Source: Rhodospirillaceae bacterium | Lineage (GTDB): Bacteria; Pseudomonadota; Alphaproteobacteria; Rhodospirillales; UBA2165 | Length of the DNA: 34,154 nucleotides | Assembly (NCBI GenBank): GCA_018674495.1 | Contig: JABHAA010000012.1 | Span: 1 to 34,154, forward strand | Reading direction: 5' to 3' | Shown: one piece after another, positions 33,652 to 34,154 of the stretch | How the letters are laid out: the number at the start of each line of letters is the position of its first letter | How positions within the stretch are numbered: the stretch's first letter is position 1 | The notes under the pieces: generated by a model | Databases searched by the model: none | Told to the model about the DNA's origin: nothing | Seen by the model: the letters and a program-made list of their open reading frames with translations, nothing else | Position numbers and translations under genes: made by a program

Positions 33652-34154
33652 ATGCGTGTTCTCGGCATATCCGCTTTTTACCACGACAGCGCCGCTGCTC
33701 TGATCGAGGACGGGCGCATTGTCGCCGCCGCCCAGGAAGAACGCTTCAGCCGCAAAAAGCAGGATGCGGATTTTCCCGATCTCGCCATTAAATATTGCCT
33801 GGAAGAAGCCGGCTGCTCCCTGGACCAAGTGGATTTCGTCGCCTTCTACGACAAACCGTTCTTGAAGTTTGAACGGCTCTTGGAGACCTACCTCACATTC
33901 GCGCCCAGGGGTTTTTCGTCTTTCCGCATGGCCATGCCGCTCTGGCTCAAAGAAAAATTGTTTCAAAAAGACCTGCTGCGCAAGGCCCTCCAGGCCTACG
34001 ACGACGGCTTCGACTGGCAGAACAAGCTGTTGTTCGCCGAGCATCACCAAAGCCATGCCGCCAGCGCCTTTTTCCCTTCGCCCTTTCAAGACGCTGTGGT
34101 GCTGACCATGGACGGCGTCGGCGAATGGGCGACCACGTCGGTGGCCTACGGCGA
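33652..34154 (+). CDS. Carbamoyltransferase (NodU/CmcH/SxtI family), N-terminal part
   Basis: The frame runs from ATG 33652 to the window edge, 167 complete codons, so most of the C-terminal part is missing. The opening MRVLGISAFYHDSAAALIED and QEERFSRKKQDADFP are typical of the family. HHQSHAASAFFPSPF (His131, His132, His135) is the metal-binding motif of the N-terminal YrdC/Kae1-like domain. Family members transfer a carbamoyl group from carbamoyl phosphate to sugar hydroxyls or to antibiotic or toxin hydroxyls. With SxtJ and DUF5989 it forms a known cassette. Its target is likely a polysaccharide or glycolipid sugar, given the hydrolase and methyltransferase nearby. Confidence 0.92.
   Translation, partial: MRVLGISAFYHDSAAALIEDGRIVAAAQEERFSRKKQDADFPDLAIKYCLEEAGCSLDQVDFVAFYDKPFLKFERLLETYLTFAPRGFSSFRMAMPLWLKEKLFQKDLLRKALQAYDDGFDWQNKLLFAEHHQSHAASAFFPSPFQDAVVLTMDGVGEWATTSVAYG

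Noticed and set aside
1..34154. tRNA, rRNA, CRISPR array, insertion sequence or att sites
   Set aside because: No cloverleaf, conserved rRNA stretch, regularly spaced repeats, transposase or integrase was seen on reading both strands.

Overview
The window is GC-rich and densely packed. Families, short gaps, frequent ATGA-type overlaps and mixed ATG/GTG/TTG starts fit a free-living alphaproteobacterium, perhaps of the Rhodospirillales/Kiloniellales kind. That placement is inference from gene content and style; there is no rRNA or other phylogenetic marker here. I found no tRNA, rRNA, transposase, phage gene or CRISPR array.

Layout. (1) 1-707: 5' part of a heparinase II/III-like gene on the minus strand, cut by the window edge. 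(2) 756-4617: an aldo/keto reductase-MATE exporter pair (overlapping start/stop), a two-domain NIPSNAP protein, a 70-residue unknown and a DUF4126 membrane protein. (3) 4834-12524: an omega-amino acid:pyruvate-type aminotransferase behind a good sigma70-like promoter, then a complete branched-chain/amide-type ABC importer (binding protein, hairpin attenuator, two permeases, two ATPases) and a fosmidomycin-resistance-like MFS protein. (4) 12582-14583: a small secreted Arg/Gln-rich protein, then a cupin and a Gfo/Idh/MocA oxidoreductase.

(5) 14580-19005, minus strand: an operon-like run of aldehyde:ferredoxin oxidoreductase family (tungstopterin type), two SDRs and an EntS-like MFS exporter. 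(6) 19263-20801: an orphan family-5 (peptide/nickel type) binding protein, followed by a 394-base non-coding stretch with two perfect palindromes and four ACGGTT repeats spaced by one helical turn. (7) 21196-24350, minus strand: Gfo/Idh/MocA, FAD-dependent oxidoreductase and SDR, tightly coupled. (8) 24509-27412: an HpaB-family flavin monooxygenase and a UbiD-family prenyl-FMN decarboxylase. (9) Minus strand: a reductive-dehalogenase-like 2x[4Fe-4S] protein (27494-28471), and an SGNH hydrolase-P450-MOSC run (28664-31520). (10) 31622-34154: FkbM methyltransferase, a stand-alone cyclic-nucleotide-binding-domain protein, and an SxtJ-DUF5989-carbamoyltransferase cassette running off the right edge.

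Working together: regions 5-9 look like an accessory catabolic area, with aldehyde oxidation, several dehydrogenases, aromatic hydroxylation, decarboxylation, possible reductive dehalogenation and a P450, served by binding-protein uptake. The two window ends carry polysaccharide or surface-sugar type genes. The most unusual point is the HpaB + UbiD + RdhA-like neighbourhood, which may be an aerobic (halo)hydroxyaromatic pathway. This is a hypothesis from gene families only.
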